From: Pseudomonas sp. MRSN 12121
Lineage (GTDB): Bacteria > Pseudomonadota > Gammaproteobacteria > Pseudomonadales > Pseudomonadaceae
NCBI RefSeq assembly: GCF_000931465.1
Contig: NZ_CP010892.1
Coordinates: 2,415,388 to 2,479,387 of the forward strand
Direction: 5' to 3'
DNA length: 64,000 nt
The translations under genes and the position numbers were made by a program. Positions 34,668-42,513 of the stretch are shown here, in pieces. Numbering within the stretch: the first letter of the stretch is position 1; each line of letters opens with the position of its first letter. The notes under the pieces were generated by a model. The model was not told where the DNA came from. It did no database searches and saw only the letters and a program-made list of their open reading frames with translations.

Positions 34668-36166
34668 CAGAAACGCTCCAGGTCGGGGAAGGGCAATTGC
34701 CCGGCGTGCACATGCATCGCGCCGAACTCGGCGCAACGGTGCAGGGTCGGGATGTTCTTGCCAGGGTTGAGCAGGCCGTTGGGGTCGAAGGCGGTCTTGA
34801 TGGCATGGAACAGGCTCAGCTCGGCGGCGTTGAACTGGGCGCACATCTGGTTGATTTTCTCCCGGCCGACCCCGTGTTCGCCGGTGATGCTGCCGCCCAC
34901 CGCGACGCACAGTTCGAGGATCCTGCCGCCCAGGGCTTCGGCGCGGGCCAGTTCGCCGGGCTGGTTGGCGTCGAACAGGATCAGCGGGTGCATGTTGCCG
35001 TCGCCGGCATGGAACACGTTGGCCACCCGCAACTGGTATTCGGCGGACAGCGCGGCGATGGCCTTGAGCACCCCCGGCAGTTCGCGGCGCGGGATGGTGC
35101 CGTCCATGCAGTAGTAGTCCGGCGACAGCCGGCCCACCGCCGGAAAGGCGTTCTTGCGCCCGGCCCAGAAACGCACCCGCTCGTCCTCGTCCCGGGCCTG
35201 GCGCACTTCGGTGGCGCCGGCCCGTTCGAGCACCGCGCGGACCCGGTCGCAGTCGGCGTGGACATCGGCTTCCACACCATCGAGCTCGCACAGCAGGATG
35301 GCGGCGGCGTCCACCGGGTAGCCGGCGTGGATAAAGTCTTCGGCGGCGCGGATCGCCAGGTTGTCCATCATCTCCAGGCCGCCGGGAATGATCCCGGCGG
35401 CGATGATATCGGCCACCGCGCGCCCGGCTTTTTCCACCGAGTCGAAGGCCGCCAGCAGCACCTTGGCCAACGGCGGCCGGGGCAGCAGCTTGACCGTGAC
35501 TTCGGTGATGATCCCCAGCAGGCCCTCGGAGCCGGTGAACAGCGCCAGCAGGTCGAAACCCGGGGCGTCCAGGGCGTCGCTGCCCAGGACCAGGCGTTCG
35601 CCCTCGACGCTGAGGATCTCCACCTTGAGCAGGTTGTGCACGGTCAGGCCGTATTTCAGGCAATGCACGCCGCCGGCGTTTTCCGCGACGTTGCCGCCGA
35701 TGGAACAGGCGATCTGCGACGACGGGTCGGGCGCGTAGTACAGGCCGAAGGGCGCGGCGGCCTGGGAGATCGCCAGGTTGCGTACCCCCGGCTGGACCCG
35801 CGCGGTGCGGGCGGCGGGGTCGATATGCAGGATGCGGTTGAAGCGCGCCATGACCAGCAGCACGCCCTGTTCCAGGGGCAGGGCACCGCCGGACAAGCCG
35901 GTGCCGGCGCCGCGGGCGACCACCGGGACGCGGTGTTCGTGGCAGAGCCGCAGCAGCGCCTGGACCTGCTCGATATGCCGCGGCAGGGCGACCAGCATCG
36001 GCGTGGTGCGATAGGCCGAGAGGCCGTCGCATTCATAGGGCTTGAGGTCTTCGGCCCGGTGCAGGAGATCGAGGTCGGGCAGGCGTTCGTTCAGCGCCTT
36101 GAGCAGCGCCGTTTTGTCGACCCGCGGCAGGGCGCCGTCGACGCGTTCGTCGTAGAGGATATTCAT
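34667..36166 (-). CDS. glcD: Glycolate oxidase catalytic subunit
   Basis: A 499-residue FAD-dependent dehydrogenase of the vanillyl-alcohol oxidase fold. The flavin-binding loops VVARGAGTGLSGG and CSIGGNVAENAGG and the C-terminal TGEHGVGREK motif are present. It heads the glcDEFG operon, and the divergent regulator GlcC is 232 bases away with two matching palindromes between. Confidence 0.95.
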   Translation of the reverse strand: MNILYDERVDGALPRVDKTALLKALNERLPDLDLLHRAEDLKPYECDGLSAYRTTPMLVALPRHIEQVQALLRLCHEHRVPVVARGAGTGLSGGALPLEQGVLLVMARFNRILHIDPAARTARVQPGVRNLAISQAAAPFGLYYAPDPSSQIACSIGGNVAENAGGVHCLKYGLTVHNLLKVEILSVEGERLVLGSDALDAPGFDLLALFTGSEGLLGIITEVTVKLLPRPPLAKVLLAAFDSVEKAGRAVADIIAAGIIPGGLEMMDNLAIRAAEDFIHAGYPVDAAAILLCELDGVEADVHADCDRVRAVLERAGATEVRQARDEDERVRFWAGRKNAFPAVGRLSPDYYCMDGTIPRRELPGVLKAIAALSAEYQLRVANVFHAGDGNMHPLILFDANQPGELARAEALGGRILELCVAVGGSITGEHGVGREKINQMCAQFNAAELSLFHAIKTAFDPNGLLNPGKNIPTLHRCAEFGAMHVHAGQLPFPDLERF

Positions 36167-36268
36167 CGGTGGCTAGCGACCCCAGGGTTGTTTTTATTGG
36201 CGGTCGGCGGGCGTGCCGCGCTGTTGCATCATTGGCCCGGCCGGCCTTACTGTCCACGGGGCCGGGCG

Positions 36269-36281
36269 CTGGTCGAACCAG
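36269..36281. promoter_or_regulatory. Predicted GlcC operator 1
   Basis: CTGGTCGAACCAG, a 13-base palindrome of the TGGT-N3-ACCA type bound by FadR/LldR-subfamily GntR regulators. It lies in the glcD-glcC divergent region, 103 bases from glcD and 118 from glcC. Confidence 0.65.
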
Positions 36282-36375
36282 TTTGTGCGGGGGCCGGGGC
36301 CGGGTTTTTTGCAAAAAGCCCGGTTTTTCAGCGAGATGGGCTGGCTATCCGGTCGAGGGTTTTTGGGCTTCGCAG

Positions 36376-36388
36376 CTGGTCATACCAG
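36376..36388. promoter_or_regulatory. Predicted GlcC operator 2
   Basis: CTGGTCATACCAG, the same 13-base palindrome with different central bases, ending 10 bases before the glcC start codon. This position suits autorepression, while operator 1 is better placed for the glcD promoter. Confidence 0.65.
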
Positions 36389-36398
36389 TGGGGGACGC

Positions 36399-37163
36399 AT
36401 GGGCAACAAGCAATCGGGCCGGCAGCAGGTGGCGGATGTGGTCAGCGAGCGCATCGAGCGGCTGATCGTCGACGGCGTGTTGAAGAGCGGCCAGAAGCTG
36501 CCCTCGGAGCGCCGGCTCACCGAAAAGCTCGGGGTGTCGCGCACGGCCCTGCGCGAGGGCCTGAAGCTGCTGCGGGCGCGCGGCATCATCGCCACCGAAC
36601 AGGGCAGGGGGTCTTTTGTCGCCCCGTTGACGGGGCAGGGCGCCAGCTCGGCGTTGATGCACCTGTTCAGCTCCCAGCCGCGCACCCTCTACGACCTGTT
36701 CGAGGTACGCAGCCTGCTGGAGGGCGAGTCGGCGCGGCTGGCGGCGCTGCGCGGCACCGACGCCGATTTCGTGCTGATCGGCCGCGCCTACCAGGCCCTG
36801 CTCGATGCCCGCGACCAGCCCCTGGAGGCCTCGGCCCACGCTCGCCTGGACCATGCCTTCCACCTGGCGATCTGCGAGGCCTCGCACAACCCGGTGCTGG
36901 TCCAGACCCTGCGCTCGCTGACCGACCTGCTGCTCAATTCGGTGTTCGCCTCGGTCAACAACCTCTATCACCGCCAGGCGCAGAAACGCCAGATCGATCG
37001 GCAGCACGCGCGGCTGTACAACGCGGTCACCGGGCGCCTGCCGGAGCAGGCGCGCAGGGCGGCCATCGCGCATATCCAGGGGATCTGCGACAACCTGCGG
37101 GACATCGAGAACGAAGAGCAGCGCCTGGTGCGCGCGACCTTGCGCCTGGAAGGCTGGCACTAG
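36399..37163 (+). CDS. glcC: GntR/FadR-family regulator of glycolate oxidase genes
   Basis: A 254-residue regulator with an N-terminal GntR winged helix (LIVDGVLKSGQKLPSERRL, LGVSRTALREGLKLL, residues 20-56) and an FCD effector domain with metal-ligand-type residues (ARLDHAFHLAICEASHN; HARLYNAVTGR). It is divergent from glcDEFG and probably responds to glycolate. The ATG at 36399 is preceded by GGGGA; a longer in-frame extension upstream would run through the operators and is rejected. Confidence 0.93.
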   Translation: MGNKQSGRQQVADVVSERIERLIVDGVLKSGQKLPSERRLTEKLGVSRTALREGLKLLRARGIIATEQGRGSFVAPLTGQGASSALMHLFSSQPRTLYDLFEVRSLLEGESARLAALRGTDADFVLIGRAYQALLDARDQPLEASAHARLDHAFHLAICEASHNPVLVQTLRSLTDLLLNSVFASVNNLYHRQAQKRQIDRQHARLYNAVTGRLPEQARRAAIAHIQGICDNLRDIENEEQRLVRATLRLEGWH

Positions 37164-37261
37164 GCATCGACCCGCGGGAACCCTGGGGCGGCACGGCGAG
37201 TCACTGCTTTAGACGCGGCACCCCGCGCGTCGTCGACGACCACCACCAGAGGAGTCACCCC

Positions 37262-37432
37262 ATGTCCAACGAGACTTGTGCCTGCCCGGGCTGCACCTGC
37301 AAGGTCGGCGCCCATGCCATCGTGCGTCACGGCAAGCATTACTGTTGCCAGGCCTGCGCCAGCCACCACGCCAACGGCGAACCCTGCGCCTCGACCGAAG
37401 GCTGCGGTTGCGCCAAGGGCGCGCCGCACTGA
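37262..37432 (+). CDS. Bacterial metallothionein
   Basis: A 56-residue cysteine-rich protein with ten cysteines (6, 8, 11, 13, 28, 29, 32, 42, 48, 50) and six histidines, in the pattern of Pseudomonas/cyanobacterial SmtA-like metallothioneins (CACPGCTC, YCCQACAS, GCGC). It should bind zinc or other d10 metals in the cytoplasm. AGAGGAG lies 8-14 bases upstream of the ATG, and a terminator follows. It lies 98 bases after glcC and is probably transcribed from its own promoter. Confidence 0.93.
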   Translation: MSNETCACPGCTCKVGAHAIVRHGKHYCCQACASHHANGEPCASTEGCGCAKGAPH

Positions 37433-37461
37433 CCGCCCACGCGGGCGCCGGGTGAAAAAAC

Positions 37462-37487
37462 AGTGGAGCCTTGCGGCTCCACTTTCA
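37462..37487. terminator. Bidirectional terminator between metallothionein and DUF6555 genes
   Basis: AGTGGAGCC and GGCTCCACT form a perfect nine-base stem with a TTGC loop, with a T-rich end on the plus strand and six A residues upstream that serve as a T tract for the minus strand. It is placed 30 bases after the metallothionein stop. Confidence 0.8.
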
Positions 37488-37575
37488 ATGGCGTTACCCG
37501 ATGCCGGGCCATGGCGGCTGCCGGCCCTGTGCCCACAAGCACGAGGGCCGGCGCGCGGTGCCACGCCGGGCAAGC

Positions 37576-37803
37576 TCAGGTCGAGGGGCGCCAGGTGACG
37601 TTCTCGATGCCGAATTTTTCCGCCAGGGGCTTGCTGGTCTTTTTCACTCGTTCGAGGCCGAAACGGCCGATGCGCCCGACCCCCGCGTCGCAGCTTGCCC
37701 AGTGCCAGGCTTCGGCGTTGTCCATCTTTTCCGAGCGGATGATGAAAGACTTGGGGGCGCCGTGCAGGGTGTATTCGATGACGAAAAGTTTTGCGTTGTT
37801 CAT
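37576..37803 (-). CDS. DUF6555 family small protein
   Basis: A 75-residue protein (MNNAKLFVIEYTLHG start) with the EAWHWASCDAGVGRIGRFG segment typical of a small family found mainly in Pseudomonas. No signal peptide or known domain. It is convergent with the metallothionein gene and shares its bidirectional terminator. Function unknown. Confidence 0.8.
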   Translation of the reverse strand: MNNAKLFVIEYTLHGAPKSFIIRSEKMDNAEAWHWASCDAGVGRIGRFGLERVKKTSKPLAEKFGIENVTWRPST

Positions 37804-38016
37804 AAAGCTCTCAATCCTCCCTGTGATGGATTAGTGACTCGCGCGGGCCGGGAAAAATTCACTCGGATTGTCGAACGACGCTCTCAGCGGTCGGGCGGGC
37901 GCCCGAGCCGCCCGATGCCGGGCGCTGCGCCGCCTGTGCGGATGTCGTGGCGCGGTTTGCCGGGCGGGGCGGCGGGGTTACCATGGGCGCTTTCCGCTTG
38001 CCGACGATGCCTGGCC

Positions 38017-38796
38017 ATGGCCCTTGCCGCTCCCCCCGATCTCAGTGATACCGATGTGCCGGTACAACCCCTGGCGCGCACCTACCCGCGTGGCTTGTTC
38101 ATCGAGCCCCACGAACATGCCTGGGGGCAGTTGCTGTATGCCATGAGCGGGGTGATGTGGGTCGAGACGCCGAACGAGGCGCTGGTGGTGCCGCCGCAAC
38201 GGGCGGTCTGGTTGCCGCCGGGGGTGCCCCACGGGATTCGCGTGGTCACCGACCTGCAGATGCGCAATATCTATCTGCGCCCGTCGCTGGCCGCGACCCT
38301 CGACAGCCAGGTGCAGGTGTTGCAGGTGGACAACCTGCTGCGCGAACTGATCGTGCGCCTGGTGGAGCATGACGGCGCGCCGCAGCCGGCGTATTACGAC
38401 GCGCTGGTGAACCTGGCCCTTTTGGAACTCAAGCGCGCCCGGCGTTCGCAACTGAAGATCGTGCTGCCGGACAGTTCCGACCGGCGCCTGGTCAGCCTGT
38501 GCCAGGCGGTGATGGCCGCGCCTTCCCTGGACATTCCCTTCGAGCGCCACGCCGAGGCGGCGGGGGCCAGCGTGCGCACCCTGGCGCGGCTGTTCAAGGA
38601 CAGCCTGGGCGTGGGGTTCGCCGAGTGGCGCCGCCAGGTGCAACTGGCCACGGCGGCCGCCGAGCTGATCCAGGGCGTGCCGGTGGGCACCATCGCCCGC
38701 GAGCTGGGTTATTCCCCCGGCAGCTTCAGCGACATGTTCCGCCGGGAGCTGGGGCTGGCCCCGTCGCAATATGCGGCTGGCGAAGCCCGGGCCTGA
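38017..38796 (+). CDS. AraC-family transcriptional regulator with cupin sensor
   Basis: A 259-residue regulator. The N-terminal cupin part has the EPHEHAWGQLLYAMSGVM and PPQRAVWLPPGVPHGI signatures, and the C-terminal AraC domain shows ERHAEAAGASVRTLARLFK and IARELGYSPGSFSDMFRRELG. It may regulate the downstream XapX and oxidoreductase genes, which lie on the same strand 270 bases away, or a divergent gene. The effector is unknown. Confidence 0.88.
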   Translation: MALAAPPDLSDTDVPVQPLARTYPRGLFIEPHEHAWGQLLYAMSGVMWVETPNEALVVPPQRAVWLPPGVPHGIRVVTDLQMRNIYLRPSLAATLDSQVQVLQVDNLLRELIVRLVEHDGAPQPAYYDALVNLALLELKRARRSQLKIVLPDSSDRRLVSLCQAVMAAPSLDIPFERHAEAAGASVRTLARLFKDSLGVGFAEWRRQVQLATAAAELIQGVPVGTIARELGYSPGSFSDMFRRELGLAPSQYAAGEARA

Positions 38797-38831
38797 GCCC
38801 CGCGTCTGTCCGGATTCACCGCGGCGCGTCC

Positions 38832-38914
38832 ATCGCGGGCAAGCCTCGCTCCTACAGGTACGAAATAAGGACGGTGTGCCTATCTTCTGCTGTAGGAGCG
38901 CAGCTTGCGCGCGA
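38832..38914. repeat. Inverted pair of REP elements (TAGGAGCGA family)
   Basis: An inverted copy at 38832-38856 and a direct copy beginning TGTAGGAGCGCAGCTTGCGC at 38891-38914 surround 34 bases, downstream of the AraC gene. Confidence 0.75.
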
Positions 38915-39066
38915 TGAACGATAACGCGGTATTCCAGGCACACCGCAGCGGCGCCAGATTGGCCGAAATCCTGAAGTGCTTGGCCGGTTGCCCGGGGCCG
39001 CGCTCCCTACACTCCTCGCATGTCCAACCGCCGTTGCCCGGCACGCGGCACTGCCCGGAGTTCGTC

Positions 39067-39240
39067 ATGCCTTACCTCATCTCCCTTGCGATCGGCCTCG
39101 GTGTCGGCCTGCTCTATGGCGCCCTGAATGTACGTTCGCCGGCGCCACCGGCCATTGCCCTGGTGGGGCTGCTCGGCATGCTCGCCGGTGAACAGCTGTG
39201 GCCCATGGGCCGCCAGCTGATAAGCAACTGGCTGTCCTGA
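39067..39240 (+). CDS. XapX domain-containing small membrane protein
   Basis: A 57-residue protein with two hydrophobic helices (ISLAIGLGVGLLYGALN; AIALVGLLGMLAGEQLWP), matching the XapX domain in length and in its RSPAPPAIALVGLLGML core. It sits 38 bases before a quinone oxidoreductase-like gene and is probably co-transcribed with it. Function of the domain is unknown. Confidence 0.85.
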   Translation: MPYLISLAIGLGVGLLYGALNVRSPAPPAIALVGLLGMLAGEQLWPMGRQLISNWLS

Positions 39241-39278
39241 AACCTTTCGATTCCTTATCCCTGTCAATGGAGGCGCTC

Positions 39279-40235
39279 ATGCACGCCCTGCAATTTTCCA
39301 ATACCGGCGATCTCTCGTCGCTGCGCTATGTCGAAGTCCCCACCCCGGCCCCGGCGGCCGACCAGGTACTGGTGCAGATCAAGGCGGCGGGCCTCAACCC
39401 CAGCGACGTGAAAAACGTGCTCGGACGTTTTCCCTACACCACCGTGCCACGGATTCCCGGGCGGGATTTCGCCGGGATCGTGGTGGACGGCCCACGCGAA
39501 CTGGTGGGCCAGGAGGTCTGGGGCACCGGCAAGGAACTGGGCTTCTACGCGGACGGTTCCCACGCCCAGTACGTGGTGCTGTCGGCCAAGGGCGTGGCGC
39601 CCAAGCCGACGCACCTGAGTTTCGCCCAGGCCGCCAGCCTGGGCGTGCCTTACACCACCGCCTGGGATGCCCTGGAGCGCAGCGGAGTGAAAGCCGAGAC
39701 CACGCTGCTGGTGATCGGTGGCGGGGCGGTGGGCAATGCCGCCCTGGCCCTGGCCAAGGTCCGCGGCGCCCGGGTGCTGGCCGCCGCGCGCCGCCCGGAG
39801 CAGGTCAGGGCCTTGCAGGCGCAGGGTTTCCAGGCCGTGCAACTGGAGCGACCGGAGGACCTTGCGGCCCAGGTCAATGAAGTGTTCGCCGGCGGCGCCG
39901 AGGTGATCTTCGACACCACCGGATTCTGGCTGCCGGCCGCGGTCGCGGCCCTGGCGCCGTTCGGCCGTATCGCGATCATTGCCGCGCCGGTGGACGGCCA
40001 CGTGCAATTGCCGGCCCTGGGCCTGTATCGCAAGGGCGGTTCGGTGGTCGGGATCAATTCGCTGCTGTACGGCGTGCAAGCCTGCGCGGCGATGCTCGAG
40101 CAGTTCGGGCGGTTTTTCGATCAGGGCTTGTTGCCGCTGCCGCAAGGGCTGTTCGAGTCGCCGCTGGAGCAGGGCGTCGAACGCTACCGCGAGGTGGACC
40201 AGGGGCGTGGCGAGAAGGTGATTCTGGTGCCGTAA
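39279..40235 (+). CDS. Zinc-independent MDR-type quinone oxidoreductase
   Basis: A 318-residue medium-chain dehydrogenase/reductase. The GroES-like half includes the GLNPSDVKNVLGRFPYTTVP segment and the nucleotide fold has LLVIGGGAVGNAALALAKVRGARV. The zinc-ligand cysteines of alcohol dehydrogenases are absent, fitting the quinone oxidoreductase branch. It starts with GGAGG seven bases before the ATG. It probably reduces quinones or enones with NADPH; the true substrate is unknown. Confidence 0.85.
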   Translation: MHALQFSNTGDLSSLRYVEVPTPAPAADQVLVQIKAAGLNPSDVKNVLGRFPYTTVPRIPGRDFAGIVVDGPRELVGQEVWGTGKELGFYADGSHAQYVVLSAKGVAPKPTHLSFAQAASLGVPYTTAWDALERSGVKAETTLLVIGGGAVGNAALALAKVRGARVLAAARRPEQVRALQAQGFQAVQLERPEDLAAQVNEVFAGGAEVIFDTTGFWLPAAVAALAPFGRIAIIAAPVDGHVQLPALGLYRKGGSVVGINSLLYGVQACAAMLEQFGRFFDQGLLPLPQGLFESPLEQGVERYREVDQGRGEKVILVP

Positions 40236-40259
40236 GCCTGGCGTCGATCTTTGGTTTGG

Positions 40260-40323
40260 ATCGCGAGCAAGCTCGCTCCTACAGGGACGGTGCTGTCGTT
40301 GTAGGAGCGAGCTTGCTCGCGAT
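40260..40323. repeat. Inverted pair of REP elements (TAGGAGCGA family)
   Basis: Perfect facing copies at 40260-40283 and 40300-40323 (the second begins TGTAGGAGCGAGCTTGCTCG) separated by 16 bases. They form a 24-base stem between two convergent genes and could end transcription in both directions. Confidence 0.8.
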
Positions 40324-40371
40324 GACGTCAGCCCAGACAACCTCACAAGGAAAGTTGCAGAGCGTTTTCGA

Positions 40372-41415
40372 TCACGCCTGCGGCACGCCTTTCTCCCACG
40401 CCGACCAGTTCTTCAGGATGTCCTGCACCAGCGGGTTGCCGGCGCGGAACAGGTTTTCCAGGGCCGGGACGAAACCGCCCTGGTCGGCGTACTTGAGCAG
40501 GTTGTCGACCTCGCTGCCGCCCGGCTCGGGGCGGTCGAAGTCGGAGCCGGCACGCACCACCGCCAGGCGCTGGATGTCCACCCGGCCTTCGCGGCTGGCG
40601 CGCAGCAGGGCTTCATAGGTCGAGTTGTCTTCCTGCTGGGTGGTGCAGTACTCGCCTTTGTTGTCGGTCAGCAGGCGGGCCCAGGTCTCGGCCCGTTCGC
40701 TCAGGCGCGTGCCGGAAAACCAGGTGTTGCCCGCCAGGGTGTCGCACTGGGTGACCACCGGCGGCTGGTTGGCCGGGGCGGCCGGGTACTTGAGGCGCCA
40801 GGCCGCCGATTCCTTGCTCTCGCTCAGCGCCACATGGCGCGACAGGGCGAAGGCCTTGGCCTGCAGTTTCGGGTTGAGCTCGAAGACTTCGGTCTTGTAG
40901 TCCAGCGGCGGCTTCTCGTCCGGCCCCTTGGTATTGATCCCCAGGTAGCCGGTCGGCCAGTCCTTGGGCGCATCGCGCGAATCCAGTTCCCACTGGGTGC
41001 CGAACTCCACCAGGTAATGGGCCCAGGCGGCGGTGCCGATGGTCCCGTGTTTCGGGCTGATGCCGGCGATCCCGGCGATCAGGAAATAGCTCTTGCGCAG
41101 GTCGAACTGCGGCGCCAGGGCCAAGGCCAGGGTCGAGGCCGCGGCATTGGTCTGGCCCATGCCGGTGACGAGCAGGCAAACGTCCTTGTCGTTGCAACGA
41201 ATGACCGGGTACTGCGCCGACAGGCCCGGTACGCGCACTTCTTTTTTCAGTTCCAGGCGCTCGACCCAGTGCTGGGCCTCGGGCGCGAACATGGTGATCA
41301 GCACCACCTTGGGCCTGATCGGGTGCGCGGCGGTGTCGCCGGCCCAGGCCGGTGAAGCGAGCAGGGTGCCGCAAGCCAGGCCCAGGGCCAGGGAAAGACG
41401 GGTAATCGTGTGCAT
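40372..41415 (-). CDS. Purine nucleoside permease (NUP family), exported
   Basis: A 347-residue protein of the fungal/bacterial NUP family, which has the fold of purine nucleoside phosphorylases. A signal peptide ends near residue 26 (PAWAGD). Family segments are VVLITMFAPEAQHWVERL, LLVTGMGQTNAAAS and FLIAGIAGISPKHGTIG. The presence of a signal peptide points to a periplasmic nucleoside-binding or -cleaving role rather than a membrane carrier. It is 23 bases downstream of a Tsx-type porin gene, so the two form a nucleoside uptake operon. Confidence 0.85.
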   Translation of the reverse strand: MHTITRLSLALGLACGTLLASPAWAGDTAAHPIRPKVVLITMFAPEAQHWVERLELKKEVRVPGLSAQYPVIRCNDKDVCLLVTGMGQTNAAASTLALALAPQFDLRKSYFLIAGIAGISPKHGTIGTAAWAHYLVEFGTQWELDSRDAPKDWPTGYLGINTKGPDEKPPLDYKTEVFELNPKLQAKAFALSRHVALSESKESAAWRLKYPAAPANQPPVVTQCDTLAGNTWFSGTRLSERAETWARLLTDNKGEYCTTQQEDNSTYEALLRASREGRVDIQRLAVVRAGSDFDRPEPGGSEVDNLLKYADQGGFVPALENLFRAGNPLVQDILKNWSAWEKGVPQA

Positions 41416-41438
41416 GAAAGCCTCCATTGCTTGAGTGA

Positions 41439-42416
41439 TCAGAACTGGTAACCGATGCCGGCGTAGTAACCCCAGCCGTTGGAGCGGGCGCGGAAGTCGC
41501 CGTCGCCGAAATTCAGTTCGCTGCCGTCCTGCCAGTTGCCGCCGTTGTGGAAGTAACGGCCGACCAGGGTGAAGCGCAGGTGAGTGAAGGAGTAAAGCAG
41601 CACATTGGTGGCCACCGTGGCATTGGCGGTGCGGGCCGGGTTGTCCTTGTGCAGGTCCGAGCCGAAGTCGAAGTTGGTGAAGCCGATATAGGTCAGCGAC
41701 GCGCCGTTGCTGAATGTATCGATGGGCACGATGTACTTGAGCTGGGCACGGTAGCCGTCCCACGAATATTCATTGCTGGCGCCGTAGTTTTCCCACTGGT
41801 AGCGCCCGTAGAAGTTGGCCGACAGGTTGACCCGCGAGTGGGTGTCGATATCGGTGCCCAGGCCGCTGTACAGGGTGTTGGCGCGGTTGGCGCTGTTGCT
41901 GCCGTGGTCGTAGATCCAGTCGAAGGCCACGTACCACTCCTTGAACGGGCCGATGGCCAGGCTGCGTCCGGCCAGGTAGTCGATGGAGATGCGCGGCTCG
42001 TGTTCCATGAACAGCGGCGAGCCGTGGTCCCAGGCGCCCTTGTCGTGGCTGTTGCCGATGCCGAGGATTTTCGGCACATCGATGTAGCCGTACAGCTCGA
42101 ACGGCCCCTTGCGCCCGAAGTATTCGTATTCCAGGTAGACGTCGTCGGCCGGCTGTGGGCCGAAGCTGATGTCCTTGCTGCCGATCAGGGTCAGGTCCTG
42201 GTTGTACCAGTCCGACAGGTAGGCCCCTTTTTGGGGCGCCCTGGCGTCTGCGCTGAGGGTTTCGCCCTGGGCCGAGTCATCGAGGGAGGAGGTGGGGGCG
42301 CCAGCGGTTTTTTCCTGGCCCTGGGCGGTGCCACTGAGTACTCCCGTAACGGCGGCCAGTAGCAGGGAAACAGCCAGAGTGCGGTGGGACGCCGGGGAGG
42401 TGAAGGGTCGATGCAT
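41439..42416 (-). CDS. Tsx-type outer-membrane nucleoside channel
   Basis: A 325-residue outer-membrane beta-barrel with signal peptide (cleavage after AQG, near residue 33), many alternating aromatic beta strands (YLEYEYFGRKGPFELYGYIDV; WGYYAGIGYQF at the very end) and a terminal Phe. These features match the nucleoside-specific Tsx family. It heads the two-gene nucleoside operon and has a PurR-box-like palindrome 86 bases upstream. Confidence 0.85.
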   Translation of the reverse strand: MHRPFTSPASHRTLAVSLLLAAVTGVLSGTAQGQEKTAGAPTSSLDDSAQGETLSADARAPQKGAYLSDWYNQDLTLIGSKDISFGPQPADDVYLEYEYFGRKGPFELYGYIDVPKILGIGNSHDKGAWDHGSPLFMEHEPRISIDYLAGRSLAIGPFKEWYVAFDWIYDHGSNSANRANTLYSGLGTDIDTHSRVNLSANFYGRYQWENYGASNEYSWDGYRAQLKYIVPIDTFSNGASLTYIGFTNFDFGSDLHKDNPARTANATVATNVLLYSFTHLRFTLVGRYFHNGGNWQDGSELNFGDGDFRARSNGWGYYAGIGYQF

Positions 42417-42501
42417 TGAAAATCCCTGTTCGTGCAAAGGAAGGCCGAGGCTGGCCGGGGGTGAGGCGAACAGGTGGGGATTGTCCGGCCCACGCGTTCG
42501 C

Positions 42502-42513
42502 GCAAACGTTTGC
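42502..42513. promoter_or_regulatory. PurR/LacI-type palindrome upstream of the nucleoside operon
   Basis: GCAAACGTTTGC is a perfect 12-base palindrome identical to the core of the E. coli PurR box (consensus ACGCAAACGTTTGCGT). It lies 86 bases upstream of the Tsx start. A LacI-family regulator sensing purines or ribose is the likely binder; no such gene is in the window. Confidence 0.6.

Noticed and set aside
33603..36032. Single 809-codon minus-strand frame covering glcE and part of glcD
   Set aside because: It joins true glcE to a shadow frame within glcD. The TGATG overlap at 34665-34669 fixes the glcE start.
34697..37432. Plus-strand frame of about 900 codons ending in the metallothionein
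   Set aside because: Only the last 56 codons, with their own ATG and ribosome site, are real. The rest lies opposite glcD and out of frame with glcC.
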